Source of the DNA: SUG2458 sp051872335
GTDB lineage: Bacteria > Bacillota_I > Bacilli_A > RFN20 > CAG-826
Assembly: GCA_051872335.1 (NCBI GenBank)
Contig: JBJEDT010000016.1
Location: 1 to 42,125 of the forward strand
DNA length: 42,125 nt
Direction of reading: 5' to 3'
Shown here: positions 7,592 to 15,544 of the stretch, piece by piece
How the letters are laid out: each line of letters opens with the position of its first letter
Position numbering within the stretch: the first letter of the stretch is position 1
Program-made: the position numbers and the translations under genes
Notes under the pieces: generated by a model
The model's input: the letters and a program-made list of their open reading frames with translations, nothing else
Databases searched by the model: none
What the model was told of the DNA's origin: nothing

Positions 7592-7933
7592 ATGAAAATA
7601 TTAATAAGAAATGTTGGTTGTGATGATGAAACTTTGGGACTGGCAGAATTTGAGGATGCTGATGATTTCAATGATTTCATTGAAATAATAAAAAATTTAA
7701 ATCAAAATTCAGACTATCCTTGTATGCCAACAATTAGCTTATATTCATTATTTAAAAATGAAATAATTGATGTTAATGAAATGGATGAAGAAAGTAGGAA
7801 TAATCTTTGTGCCAAAGATATAATTAAATGGAAGCACATGAATTATACTTTTGCAACGCCGGATTTGTACTTTTCTATTATTACCAATCCAGAAAGAGAT
7901 ATTTTATATCAGAAGGAGAAAGAGAAGATATGA
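7592..7933 (+). CDS. Small acidic protein of unknown function
   Basis: A 113-residue, strongly acidic protein: MKILIRNVGCDDETLGLAEF, then DDFNDFIEII and an aromatic C-terminus. No recognised domain, membrane segment or signal. ATG 7592 follows AAGGAGG at 7580-7586. Its TGA overlaps the ATG of the next gene (ATGA), so the two are translationally coupled. An upstream ATG at 7571 lies before the ribosome binding site and is rejected. Confidence 0.65.
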   Translation: MKILIRNVGCDDETLGLAEFEDADDFNDFIEIIKNLNQNSDYPCMPTISLYSLFKNEIIDVNEMDEESRNNLCAKDIIKWKHMNYTFATPDLYFSIITNPERDILYQKEKEKI

Positions 7934-8130
7934 ATGATACAGATTTTGGGAATTGTTGTGAATGTGGCGCTCCATTAGAGCCTGTTTGGTTTAAAGATAT
8001 TGAATTTGAACCAAATTCTAACATTCCAACGGGCAGAGTAAAATGGGCAGTTAATTATTTATCTTGTCCATACTGTTTTAAAAAATTTACCGTAGATGAT
8101 TCTTTTGACGGGGACTGGTTTAGACCATAA
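7930..8130 (+). CDS. Small zinc-ribbon-like protein
   Basis: A 66-residue protein with two Cys pairs: CCECGAP near the N-terminus and SCPYCFKKF near the C-terminus, separated by about 35 residues, the pattern of a zinc ribbon. The linker contains WFKDIEFEP and GRVKWAVNY. ATG overlaps the previous stop and is served by AGAAGGAG at 7912-7919. Function unknown; such small phage zinc ribbons often bind nucleic acid or host proteins. Confidence 0.65.
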   Translation: MNDTDFGNCCECGAPLEPVWFKDIEFEPNSNIPTGRVKWAVNYLSCPYCFKKFTVDDSFDGDWFRP

Positions 8131-8140
8131 GGAGGATAAT

Positions 8141-8683
8141 ATGATAATATATACAGATGGCGCGGCAACAATGAAATGTGTCAATGGAGAATATCAAAGA
8201 GAAAATGGTGGTTGGGCTTGGGCCGCAATTGATGAAAATGATAATCTTATTCGAGCAGATTTTGGTGGCAAAGAAAATACCACAAATAATTGCATGGAAT
8301 TAATGGCTATTTTAAATGCACTCAGAACTTTTAAGAAAGATTTAACTATTTATTCCGATTCTGCTTATTGTGTAAATATGCTTAAACCCGGTGGTTGGAT
8401 ATATGGTTGGGAAAAGAATGGATGGACACGAGGTAAAAAGCATGAACCTATTGAGAATTTGGAAATTATAAAGGAGATTTGGGAATATCTTAATAACAAT
8501 ATTGAATTTATCAAAGTAAAAGGTCATGCTTGCGGCGATGATTGGAACGCTTTTGTTGATAAACTTGCTGTGGAGGGTAAGACTAATAATTATACAAAAA
8601 CTCTACATCTTAATACTATTGACTATGAAGAGATAAAAGAAGAAGTGATTGAACATTTTCTTAACACTGTAAGGAGGAGATAA
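8141..8683 (+). CDS. rnhA: Ribonuclease HI
   Basis: A 180-residue protein that hydrolyses the RNA strand of RNA:DNA hybrids, as needed for primer removal. The catalytic DEDD set is visible: Asp6 (IYTDGA), Glu53 (NNCMELMA), Asp73 (IYSDSAY), Asp140 (AFVDKLA), with the assisting His129 (VKGHACGDDWN). The usual RNase HI landmarks GGWAW and GWTRGKKHEPIEN are present. About 40 residues beyond the family core form a charged C-terminal extension. ATG 8141 follows AAGGAGG. Together with the ligase, DnaE polymerase and primase in the window it supports Okazaki fragment maturation. Confidence 0.92.
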   Translation: MIIYTDGAATMKCVNGEYQRENGGWAWAAIDENDNLIRADFGGKENTTNNCMELMAILNALRTFKKDLTIYSDSAYCVNMLKPGGWIYGWEKNGWTRGKKHEPIENLEIIKEIWEYLNNNIEFIKVKGHACGDDWNAFVDKLAVEGKTNNYTKTLHLNTIDYEEIKEEVIEHFLNTVRRR

Positions 8684-8684
8684 T

Positions 8685-8852
8685 ATGACTACTTGCACTA
8701 CTTATGAAAAAGCATTAGATATATTAATAAAAATCTGTAGCTGTATCCCCGATATAAAAGGAGGTATTTGGATATCGGAAGATAATTATAAAAAATATCA
8801 ACCGAATACATTGCAAATATATATAAATGGAAAGATTTTAATTATTCTATGA
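8685..8852 (+). CDS. Small protein coupled to the downstream Cys-rich gene
   Basis: A 55-residue frame with an excellent AAGGAGG at 8671-8677 and ATG at 8685. It contains a Cys-rich helix (LIKICSCIPDIKGG) and ends ...IYINGKILIIL before TGA at 8850-8852. The stop overlaps the ATG at 8849 (ATGA). The product ends where the next begins with a phage-ATPase-like segment, so these may be two coupled proteins or two halves of one older gene. No domain recognised. Confidence 0.55.
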   Translation: MTTCTTYEKALDILIKICSCIPDIKGGIWISEDNYKKYQPNTLQIYINGKILIIL

Positions 8853-9238
8853 CAAAAAATGCTAATTCTATATTTGTTAAGTTTAATAATGGCTCAAGAC
8901 TTAGTCTTGTTAAATATAATAACGAACAAACTCATGTACGAGGGCAACGTTATGATTTCTTGCTTATAGATGTTGATATTACAATTTCAGATGTTTTTTA
9001 TTTAGGCAGAACTGCTTGTACAACACTATTTCCACCAGGTCCGTTTTCTTTTGAGATTGTAAATTCTTGTAATAAATGTTTATGTAAAACTTGTGCTATT
9101 GCTTATGAGAATGGTGGAGCTGAAGGTTGCGGCGATTGTTTAAAATGTAGAACCAGAGCAAGCGCTCCTGTTTTAAACTGTGAAGGATATTATAATCCAG
9201 AACTACCAAGAATTGATTATAAAAGGAGAAGTATATGA
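8849..9238 (+). CDS. Cys-rich protein with a DExD-like strand
   Basis: A 129-residue protein. The first 55 residues (SIFVKFNNGSRLSL, then RGQRYDFLLIDVDI) look like the strand and Walker-B-like region of phage ATPase or terminase-type proteins but have no P-loop. The second half holds a Cys cluster (CNKCLCKTCA, CGDCLKCR) typical of a metal-binding site. It has no ribosome binding site of its own beyond the coupling with the gene ending at 8852. Its TGA overlaps the ATG of the deoxyribonucleotidase gene. Function unknown; it could be a remnant or a small adaptor. Confidence 0.6.
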   Translation: MTKNANSIFVKFNNGSRLSLVKYNNEQTHVRGQRYDFLLIDVDITISDVFYLGRTACTTLFPPGPFSFEIVNSCNKCLCKTCAIAYENGGAEGCGDCLKCRTRASAPVLNCEGYYNPELPRIDYKRRSI

Positions 9239-9780
9239 AAATTTTAATAGATGTTGATAATATAATTGGTAATCTTTGTGACGCCGTTCTCTCGGTTTAT
9301 AATGAAGATAGCGGTGACAACCTTTGTTCAAATGATATAACATCATATTATATTGAAAATTTTGTTAAGCCGCAATATAAAGACAATTTTAAACACTATT
9401 TTCTTGATAAACGAGTATGGAAAAGAATGAAATATGTTGATGGTTGTAGAGAATACATAGCAAAACTTTTTAATGATGGTCACGATATTTATTTTTGTAC
9501 AAAAACTGAAATGAAGAACGCCCCTAAAAAGGAGAGTTATCTTCAGCGTACATTTCCCTATATTAATATTCGCAAGAAATTAATTGTATGTTCTGATAAA
9601 ACAATGGTTCGTGCAGATGTATTAATTGATGATTGTCTTGACAATTTTGGCGGCCAAGACTATTCTATTGTATTAGATTATCCATGGAATAGAAACACAG
9701 ATGATGAAAATATTATTAGAGCTTCTTCATGGAAGGAAATTTATAATATAATATCAAAGATAAATTCTGAACAGGTTTAA
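9235..9780 (+). CDS. 5'(3')-deoxyribonucleotidase (HAD superfamily)
   Basis: A 181-residue HAD phosphatase. Motif I is LIDVDNIIGN with the Asp6/Asp8 nucleophile/acid pair. Motif II is in HDIYFCTKT, with Thr at the strand end. Motifs III/IV are in KTMVRADVLIDDCLDNF. The cap sequence and the length match the NT5C/YorS-type deoxyribonucleotidase family, which removes phosphate from dNMPs and is common in Gram-positive phages. It balances the dNTP pool opposite the kinase-like protein and dUTPase. AAAAGGAGAA serves ATG 9235, which overlaps the previous stop. The next gene has its own promoter. Confidence 0.85.
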   Translation: MKILIDVDNIIGNLCDAVLSVYNEDSGDNLCSNDITSYYIENFVKPQYKDNFKHYFLDKRVWKRMKYVDGCREYIAKLFNDGHDIYFCTKTEMKNAPKKESYLQRTFPYINIRKKLIVCSDKTMVRADVLIDDCLDNFGGQDYSIVLDYPWNRNTDDENIIRASSWKEIYNIISKINSEQV

Positions 9781-9782
9781 TC

Positions 9783-9811
9783 TTTACTTTTTTACAAAAA
9801 TATGTTATAAT
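9783..9811 (+). promoter_or_regulatory. Promoter, TTTACT-17-TGT-TATAAT
   Basis: TTTACT 9783-9788 and TATAAT 9806-9811, spacer 17, extended -10 TGT. It precedes the DNA ligase gene. Confidence 0.75.
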
Positions 9812-9844
9812 ATATATGTAAGTTAAAGATATGGAGGAATTATT

Positions 9845-10981
9845 ATGGACGAAATTATTATTGACGGTTTTGATTTTTGGAATATGACAGCGATGAAATA
9901 TTGGAGTCACCCAAAATCATATGATATTAAAAAGAAAAAGGAAGAATCCAAGTATATGTGTATATCCGGCAATTATATCGGTGCCCGCAAATATGATGGT
10001 GCATGGAATATGCTTATTAAGGATATGGACGGAAACTTTCATCTTCGTAGTAGGACCGAAAGTGTTAATGGTGGTTATACAGATAAAGCAGAATGGATTC
10101 CTTGGATAACTGAAGCTCTTGCATCAATTCCTAATGGTACTGTTCTTCTTGGAGAAATTTGTTTTCCAAATAATGAAGGCAGTAGAAAAATAACTTCAGT
10201 TCTCAATTGTCTTAAAAGTAAGTGTATTGAAAGACAAAAGAAAAATGATATTCTTTGTTATTACATTTTCGATGTTCTTGCTTATAATGGTGAGTCTCTT
10301 ATTGACGAAGCAATTATAGACAGAATTACTTATATTGCCGGACTCCAATCAACTATTCCAGCAAGTGACTATATTCTTTATGCAAATTATGTCGAAGGAG
10401 AAGACCTTTGGGATTTGTATGGTAAAACTATTGCCGCCGGAGGAGAGGGAATTGTCATTACTCGTAAGGATTGTGCTTATCTTCCCGGAAAAAGAACTGC
10501 AAGAATGACTTTAAAAATGAAAAAAGAGCTTAATGATACGATTGATGGATTTATTGATGGTTTTTGTAAGCCAGCAACAAGAGAATATAAAGGTAAAGAG
10601 ATTCAAACTTGGCCATATTGGGAAAATGTAAAAACTGGAGAAAAAGTTTGTGAATGTAAGTTTGAAGAATATTGTGATGGACAGGTATGGATTCCAGTAA
10701 CGAAAGCCTATTATAACGATTGGGCGAGTGCTATTTCAATATCAGTCATGAAAGATGGTAAGCCATACCATATTTGTTGGATATCGGGCATCACAGATGA
10801 ACTTAAAGATGGAATAGTTCACAATCGTGAAAAGTATATAAATAAAGTCGTTGAACTTACAGCTATGGAAATTGAAAAAATTAGCGATGATTATACACTT
10901 CGTCATGGTAAAATTGTTTGTTTCAGAGATGATAAGCAAGCATCGGATTGTGATTTTTCACAGTTAGTTGATAAAGCTTAA
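9845..10981 (+). CDS. ATP-dependent DNA ligase
   Basis: A 378-residue ligase that seals nicks using an enzyme-AMP intermediate. Motif I is ARKYDGAW with the adenylated Lys49; motif III is LLGEICF; motif IIIa is YYIFDVLAYNG; motif IV is GEGIVITR; motif V is ARMTLKMKK. An OB-fold-like C-terminal region follows. The length is usual for small phage ligases. Hosts of this type normally use an NAD+ ligase, so an ATP ligase makes the phage independent of it. ATG 9845 has TATGGAGGA upstream. A strong terminator follows at 11024. Confidence 0.9.
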   Translation: MDEIIIDGFDFWNMTAMKYWSHPKSYDIKKKKEESKYMCISGNYIGARKYDGAWNMLIKDMDGNFHLRSRTESVNGGYTDKAEWIPWITEALASIPNGTVLLGEICFPNNEGSRKITSVLNCLKSKCIERQKKNDILCYYIFDVLAYNGESLIDEAIIDRITYIAGLQSTIPASDYILYANYVEGEDLWDLYGKTIAAGGEGIVITRKDCAYLPGKRTARMTLKMKKELNDTIDGFIDGFCKPATREYKGKEIQTWPYWENVKTGEKVCECKFEEYCDGQVWIPVTKAYYNDWASAISISVMKDGKPYHICWISGITDELKDGIVHNREKYINKVVELTAMEIEKISDDYTLRHGKIVCFRDDKQASDCDFSQLVDKA

Positions 10982-11023
10982 TTCGTTGAAAATTATTTTA
11001 TAAAAAATCACTTTATATTGAAG

Positions 11024-11059
11024 AAAAGGAGAGATATTTAATATCTCTCCTTTTTATAT
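11024..11059 (+). terminator. Intrinsic terminator after the ligase gene
   Basis: Perfect 14-bp stem AAAAGGAGAGATAT / ATATCTCTCCTTTT (11024-11037 with 11041-11054), loop TTA, followed by a T-rich run. It separates the ligase unit from the gene at 11081. No matching -35/-10 pair follows it. Confidence 0.9.
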
Positions 11060-11080
11060 AATTAACAAGAGGTGATTTTT

Positions 11081-12397
11081 GTGTATAGACATGAGCATTG
11101 TTTAACTCCCATTAAAGAACCTATGCTTCCGCCGCCTCATACTAGAGTTCATGTAAAGTGCTTTACTTGTAAAAAATTTCCTGTTTGTAATATTAGAGCA
11201 GATTATTTAAGAACAGCTCTTTTAATTGAAAATATTCTTGGGCGGCCATGTGAAAATTTAGAATTAAATTGTATTCATCCAGATTTTAAAGGAATCAGTA
11301 TACCTTTTGGTAGTGATTACATGCCAGAAAAAATTCTTACAAAAGCAGATAAAGAAGGAACTTTTTTTGCTTTAAAGGCAGAAGATGTTAATCATTATAA
11401 TTTTATTTATGGTGTTGATAAATGTCAGGTTATGTTTAGTGCAGAATATGTAGAATCAATTACAAGTTTTGGAACAGATATATCAGATGAAGAATTATTT
11501 AATTTGTTACCTTTAGATGGTATTACGTATCCCGCAAAAACAGAAACTATTGACATGATAAAATATCATTATCTGCCAGTAGGAATAAATACCTATTTGA
11601 GTGATTATAACCAAATAAGAAAAATAATAAATTCAGTTGAAAGCGGAGATTTTTCAGTAACACTACCAATTGGTTTCAAAGGAATTTTTGGAAATTTTAA
11701 TGGTGAAGAAAGATATCCAACAAAAGAGGAAATTGAACAAGACCCAGAGTTAATTTTAAATGGATTAACGTCAGCAATTTTAATAATTCCGCTTCAAAAA
11801 TTAAACAATAAGTTATTCTTAGCCGACCGCATAACCTTTAAAATAGGGCCTTGGACTGAAACCGGCACTTGGGATTCTGTTTTTAGAACTTGGGAATTAA
11901 AATTTTCAATGGAAGAATCCGAAAAAATCTTTAATTATCTTAATACCGTAACTAACAATGGGCATTTTGAAATTAATGAAGGAACAGATTTATTCTATAA
12001 GAATATTAAAAGTGAAATTTCAGATAAAGATAAAGAATTAATTAATAAAGCTTTATTAGAAATAAGAGAAATAATTATTAATCAACAGCCAAAGACAGTA
12101 ATCAATACAACCGCTTTTCATGCTGATTTACAATGTAAATTCTATGAATGGGAAAGAGGATTAAATGAGGAAGAAGGAATAAAACGATTAATGTTAAAAT
12201 ATCCTCATGGTATTCCAATAGATGATAAAGAATATTATCATTTAGAAACAATTCATATTGAACCGGGCAAAGTTCCTTGCTACCATCCCTTTAATGGCAC
12301 TCCAACTTTTATGCCAATGCCTTATCCAGTATATATCCCTCCAAAATGTGAACACAAACCATGCTATGCTACAAGAGACGAGATAAATGAACCATAA
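11081..12397 (+). CDS. Large protein of unknown function with N-terminal Cys cluster
   Basis: A 438-residue protein I do not recognise. The N-terminus has a CFTCKKFPVCNIR cluster (three Cys) that may bind metal. The middle is beta-rich (SAILIIPLQKL, FKIGPWTETGTW), and the C-terminus is Pro-rich with further Cys/His (PPKCEHKPC). Start: GTG 11081, because AAGAGGTG at 11067-11074 is 6 bases upstream; GTG 11072 is inside that site. The AAGAGGTGA-type ribosome site resembles those of the late tail operon rather than the AAGGAGG of its neighbours, which hints at a virion-related or late protein. It directly follows a strong terminator and no promoter of the common type is seen. Confidence 0.6.
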   Translation: MYRHEHCLTPIKEPMLPPPHTRVHVKCFTCKKFPVCNIRADYLRTALLIENILGRPCENLELNCIHPDFKGISIPFGSDYMPEKILTKADKEGTFFALKAEDVNHYNFIYGVDKCQVMFSAEYVESITSFGTDISDEELFNLLPLDGITYPAKTETIDMIKYHYLPVGINTYLSDYNQIRKIINSVESGDFSVTLPIGFKGIFGNFNGEERYPTKEEIEQDPELILNGLTSAILIIPLQKLNNKLFLADRITFKIGPWTETGTWDSVFRTWELKFSMEESEKIFNYLNTVTNNGHFEINEGTDLFYKNIKSEISDKDKELINKALLEIREIIINQQPKTVINTTAFHADLQCKFYEWERGLNEEEGIKRLMLKYPHGIPIDDKEYYHLETIHIEPGKVPCYHPFNGTPTFMPMPYPVYIPPKCEHKPCYATRDEINEP

Positions 12398-12791
12398 AAG
12401 TAGTAAATTAGAATTAAAAGTTGAAAAAATTTTGCAACAAAATAATATATTTTTCAAACGTGAAGTTAGTTTTAATGATTTAAATGGTTGTAATAATACT
12501 CCTTTGCGATTTGATTTTGTTATTTATAAAAATAATAATATTTTTTGTATAATTGAAACAGATGGAGAACAACATTTTAAATTTGTAAAACATTTTCATA
12601 AAAATATATTTGGATTCAAAAAAAGTTTAGAGTGGGATAGAAGAAAAAATAAATACTGCTTAGTCCATAATATCCCTCTTATTCGAATTCCTTATTGGGA
12701 TTATGATACATTAACTTTTAAAAAAATTTTTACTGAGCCATCTTATCAAGTAAAAACAAAATATCATAATGACATTTTAATAAAGGGGTGA
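12387..12791 (+). CDS. PD-(D/E)XK-like (DUF2726/Vsr-type) free-standing endonuclease
   Basis: A 134-residue nuclease-like protein. Order of features: helix ELKVEKILQQNNIFFKREVSF, then PLRFDFVIY, then IIETDGEQHF (IET-DG-QH core), then SLEWDRRKNKYCLVHNIPLIRIPYWD. Strand-Asp, E-x-D-G-x-Q-H and the following D-x-x-K...I-x-L-I-R-I-P layout is that of small phage endonucleases related to Vsr/DUF2726 homing enzymes. ATG 12387 overlaps the previous stop by 11 bases. It is inserted between an unknown gene and the holin-like gene, as expected of a mobile homing gene. Confidence 0.75.
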   Translation: MNHKSSKLELKVEKILQQNNIFFKREVSFNDLNGCNNTPLRFDFVIYKNNNIFCIIETDGEQHFKFVKHFHKNIFGFKKSLEWDRRKNKYCLVHNIPLIRIPYWDYDTLTFKKIFTEPSYQVKTKYHNDILIKG

Positions 12792-12795
12792 TAAT

Positions 12796-13185
12796 ATGAC
12801 ATCATTAGCATTTATTGAATTAATTAAACTTATTGGAGGAGCGGCAGGAGGTATCTTATCAATAGTCGCCCTTCTTACATTAGTTTTTAAAAAACCTAAA
12901 AAATGGCTTTCTAACACAATTAAAGAAACTACTCAAGAAGATTTTAAAAATATGGAAAAAGAATTTCAAAAACTTCATGAGTATAATGAAAAAGCAGAAA
13001 TTACAAGCTGTAATATGTTAAGACATGATATTACAGTAATATATGAACAATATAAAGGAGAAAAAAAGCTCCCTGGAAGAATAAGAGAAGATTTATGTAT
13101 TTTATATGAAGATTATGATTCTCGCGGCGGTAACTCATATATTCATATGATTATGGAAGAAATGATGAAATGGGAAGTTATTTAA
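12796..13185 (+). CDS. Holin-like single-pass membrane protein
   Basis: A 129-residue protein with one hydrophobic segment, about residues 8-31 (ELIKLIGGAAGGILSIVALL), then the positive patch KKPKKWL, a coiled-coil-like stretch (KNMEKEFQKLHEYNEKAE) and a C-terminal LCILYEDYDSRGGNSYIHMIMEEM motif. That last motif and the GG-rich membrane segment recur in small phage proteins I recall being annotated as holins or membrane-anchored adaptors. N-in/C-out orientation cannot be decided from the sequence. ATG 12796 has AAAGGGGTG upstream. It is the last gene before a terminator-promoter element. Confidence 0.55.
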   Translation: MTSLAFIELIKLIGGAAGGILSIVALLTLVFKKPKKWLSNTIKETTQEDFKNMEKEFQKLHEYNEKAEITSCNMLRHDITVIYEQYKGEKKLPGRIREDLCILYEDYDSRGGNSYIHMIMEEMMKWEVI

Positions 13186-13249
13186 TCAATATCATCTGAA
13201 ATAATTATAAAATGATTTTTAAAAAATCACTTATAAATATAGCTTAACG
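13186..13249. other. Short intergenic palindrome
   Basis: A near-perfect AT palindrome, TGATTTTT...AAAAATCA around 13213-13229, precedes the terminator at 13250. AAAAAATCACTTTATA occurs again at 11003-11018 before the ligase terminator, so the element is shared by two units. No function can be stated. Confidence 0.35.
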
Positions 13250-13280
13250 AAAGAAGTCAAATCACTTGACTTCTTTTCTC
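13250..13280 (+). terminator. Intrinsic terminator whose 3' arm contains the next -35 box
   Basis: Stem AAAGAAGTCAA (13250-13260) with TTGACTTCTTT (13266-13276), loop ATCAC, followed by TCTCTTTT. The TTGACT of the next promoter (13266-13271) lies wholly inside the 3' arm. Confidence 0.85.
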
Positions 13281-13294
13281 TTTTATGATATAAT
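13266..13294 (+). promoter_or_regulatory. Promoter for the glutaredoxin-RNR operon
   Basis: TTGACT 13266-13271 and TATAAT 13289-13294, spacer 17, extended -10 TGA. It overlaps the terminator hairpin just upstream. Confidence 0.85.
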
Positions 13295-13324
13295 TATTAT
13301 ATAAAATAAAAAGGAGGTTATAAA

Positions 13325-13537
13325 ATGAATATCACTTTATATACTGTAGATTGTCCTAAGTGCAAAGTATTAGAAAAGAAATTAAACAATGCTAATATTA
13401 AATATGATATTTGCAAAGATACCAAGATTATGACTGCAAAAAATATAATTAAATTACCAATGCTTGGCGTTGATGATAAACTACTTACTTTTAAAGAAGC
13501 GGTAGATATGATTAATCAGATGGGAGTGAATAATTAA
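13325..13537 (+). CDS. Glutaredoxin/NrdH-like thiol protein
   Basis: A 70-residue thioredoxin-fold protein with the redox pair Cys10/Cys13 (VDCPKCK). LYTVDCPKC and the cis-Pro region (IIKLPMLGVDDKLLTF) fit a small glutaredoxin/NrdH. It would pass electrons to a reductase substrate, most plausibly the RNR made by the next gene, though class III RNRs usually use formate, so another partner is possible. AAAGGAGG serves ATG 13325; its stop overlaps the NrdD ATG. Confidence 0.8.
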   Translation: MNITLYTVDCPKCKVLEKKLNNANIKYDICKDTKIMTAKNIIKLPMLGVDDKLLTFKEAVDMINQMGVNN

Positions 13538-15474
13538 TGAATATAAATATAAAAACTAATAAGAATTTTACTACCCAATATAATAAAATGTTGGAAAAAT
13601 ACGGCGAAGAGTTTGAGCTTATTAATGGTTTACATGATAGCCAAATGAACTATGGGGATTTTATAGATAACTTTACCAAAGATAATAAAAATACTGCTGA
13701 TAATACGATTGATTCCAATGCTAACGTTAGCAGTAAAGATATTCAATCTTTGTTAAAGGAGAAAGGAAAATCGCATGATAAGCTTATTGCTTTTAATAAA
13801 ATCTTTTATGAACTTCAAAAGAAATATGGAATAAAAATTGCGAGAGAATGGCTTGACCTTGAGTTTGGCCCATATCTTTATATGCATGACGCGCCATCCG
13901 CATCTTACTTCCCATATTGTTTTGCTTATGATTTAAGTAGGCTTGCCAAAGAAGGTTTATTCTTTATTGAAAATTATAACAATGAGCCGCCAAAACATTT
14001 ACAGACTTTCCTTGATGATGTAATTGAATATATTTCTTTTATGTCTAATCGTTCATCTGGGGCTGTTGGTATTCCGGATATTCTAATTTGGATGTTTTAT
14101 TTTTGGAAGCATGATGTTGAAAATAACTATCTTCTTGTATCTCCAGAATATTATTTAAAGCAAGCATATCAAAAACTTATTTTCCGTCTTAATCAGAAAT
14201 TTTATCGTGACCAGACTCAAACAGTTTTCTCTAATGTAAGTATTTTTGATAGAGTTTACTTAGAAGAATTGTTTGGTGGAAGAGAATATCCAGACGGTAC
14301 TTTTGTCATTGATTATATTGACGAAATTATGGACGCTCAAAAACTTTTTATGGAAGTAATTTCAGAAACTCGTAGAACTCAATTATTTACTTATCCAGTG
14401 CTCACCTATTCATTAATATATAAAGACGGAAAGTTCGCAGATGAGGAATTTGCACGCTGGGCATCAAATCATAATAGAAAATGGAATGATTCTAATTTCT
14501 TTATTAGTGAAACAGCAGGAGCATTATCTAATTGTTGTAGACTTATTAGTGATACAACTCAGCTTGACCCGTTTATTAATTCAATTGGAGGAACAGCCTT
14601 ATCAGTTGGTTCTGTTAAAGTTTCTACAATAAATTTAGAGGCAATTGCACTTGAATGTCCGAATAATCAAGAGGAATTTCTTAATAAATTGACTCATATT
14701 CAAGATATTGATATGAAAGCTCTTGATGTTGTTCGTCATATTATTCAAAGAAATATTGAAAAAGGCTTATTACCTAATTTTATTGATGGCGGCATGGAAA
14801 TGGATAAAATGTTCTGTACGGTAGGATTTTTAGGTCTTTATGAAGTAATGGAAATCTATGGATATATAAATACTGATGAATTTGGAAATAAAAGCTATTC
14901 AGATGATGGAATTATATTTGCTTCAAAGATTTTTGATATTATGAATCATAATAAAGAAGAATTTGTTAAAGATAAAAATTATAAAATTAATCTTGAATCT
15001 GTTCCAGGTGAAAGTGCCGCTGTAAAACTTGCCGCAAAAGATAGACTTCTTTATGGTGAAGAAAATACACATGAGATTCTTTCTAATCAATGGATTCCTC
15101 TTACTGCTAAATGTACTATAAAAGAAAAAGTAAGACTTAGTGGTCTATTTGATAAGAAATGTGGTGGTGGCGTTATCGCTCATATTAATATTGAAAATGA
15201 ATTTCCAACAGAAGAAGCTGCGTGGGATATGCTTAATTATCTTGCTAAAAATAAAGTAATTTATTTTGCTTTTAATAGTAAAATTAATGAATGTGAACAT
15301 CACCATGGTTTTGTTGGCACAGACACTTGCCCAGAATGTGGCGGCCCAGTAATTGACACATATCAACGTATCGTTGGATATTTAGTTCCAAGTAGAAACT
15401 ATTCGTCCGCAAGAAAGAAAGAATTTTCAAAACGTCAGTGGTATGAAATAGGTCAATTATCAGATAATATATAA
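13537..15474 (+). CDS. nrdD: Anaerobic ribonucleoside-triphosphate reductase, class III
   Basis: A 645-residue protein that reduces NTPs to dNTPs through a glycyl radical under strictly anaerobic conditions. The glycyl radical site is RIVGYL near the C-terminus (Gly at about residue 614), followed by the usual end. A CPEC motif just before it is half of the C-terminal zinc site; the partner half shows CEHHH instead of a second CXXC. LAKEGLFFIENYNNEPPKH, SNRSSGAVGIPDI and NCCRLI are typical NrdD landmarks. The N-terminal ATP-cone of many NrdDs is not seen, as in other phage versions. ATG overlaps the upstream stop. It implies an anaerobic host. Confidence 0.92.
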   Translation: MNINIKTNKNFTTQYNKMLEKYGEEFELINGLHDSQMNYGDFIDNFTKDNKNTADNTIDSNANVSSKDIQSLLKEKGKSHDKLIAFNKIFYELQKKYGIKIAREWLDLEFGPYLYMHDAPSASYFPYCFAYDLSRLAKEGLFFIENYNNEPPKHLQTFLDDVIEYISFMSNRSSGAVGIPDILIWMFYFWKHDVENNYLLVSPEYYLKQAYQKLIFRLNQKFYRDQTQTVFSNVSIFDRVYLEELFGGREYPDGTFVIDYIDEIMDAQKLFMEVISETRRTQLFTYPVLTYSLIYKDGKFADEEFARWASNHNRKWNDSNFFISETAGALSNCCRLISDTTQLDPFINSIGGTALSVGSVKVSTINLEAIALECPNNQEEFLNKLTHIQDIDMKALDVVRHIIQRNIEKGLLPNFIDGGMEMDKMFCTVGFLGLYEVMEIYGYINTDEFGNKSYSDDGIIFASKIFDIMNHNKEEFVKDKNYKINLESVPGESAAVKLAAKDRLLYGEENTHEILSNQWIPLTAKCTIKEKVRLSGLFDKKCGGGVIAHINIENEFPTEEAAWDMLNYLAKNKVIYFAFNSKINECEHHHGFVGTDTCPECGGPVIDTYQRIVGYLVPSRNYSSARKKEFSKRQWYEIGQLSDNI

Positions 15475-15481
15475 TTAATTT

Positions 15482-15529
15482 TGAAGTCAGGGAGAGTCCT
15501 TGACTTCATCCTTATATATAATTTATTAT
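15482..15529 (+). promoter_or_regulatory. Hairpin with embedded TTGACT between nrdD and nrdG
   Basis: 12-bp stem TGAAGTCAGGGA (15482-15493) with TCCTTGACTTCA (15497-15508), loop GAG, one G-T wobble. The U-tract is poor, so termination may be partial. TTGACT at 15500-15505 sits in the 3' arm, but the best -10s (TATTAT 15524-15529 at spacing 18, or TATAAT 15517-15522 at 11) are not ideal. It is a weaker member of the terminator-promoter set. Confidence 0.55.
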
Positions 15530-15544
15530 AAAAGGAGAGATTAA

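Noticed and set aside
15506..15522. TATAAT at 15517 as -10 for TTGACT at 15500
   Set aside because: Spacing of 11 bases is too short; the TATTAT at 15524 is better but weak, so this promoter is listed with low confidence.
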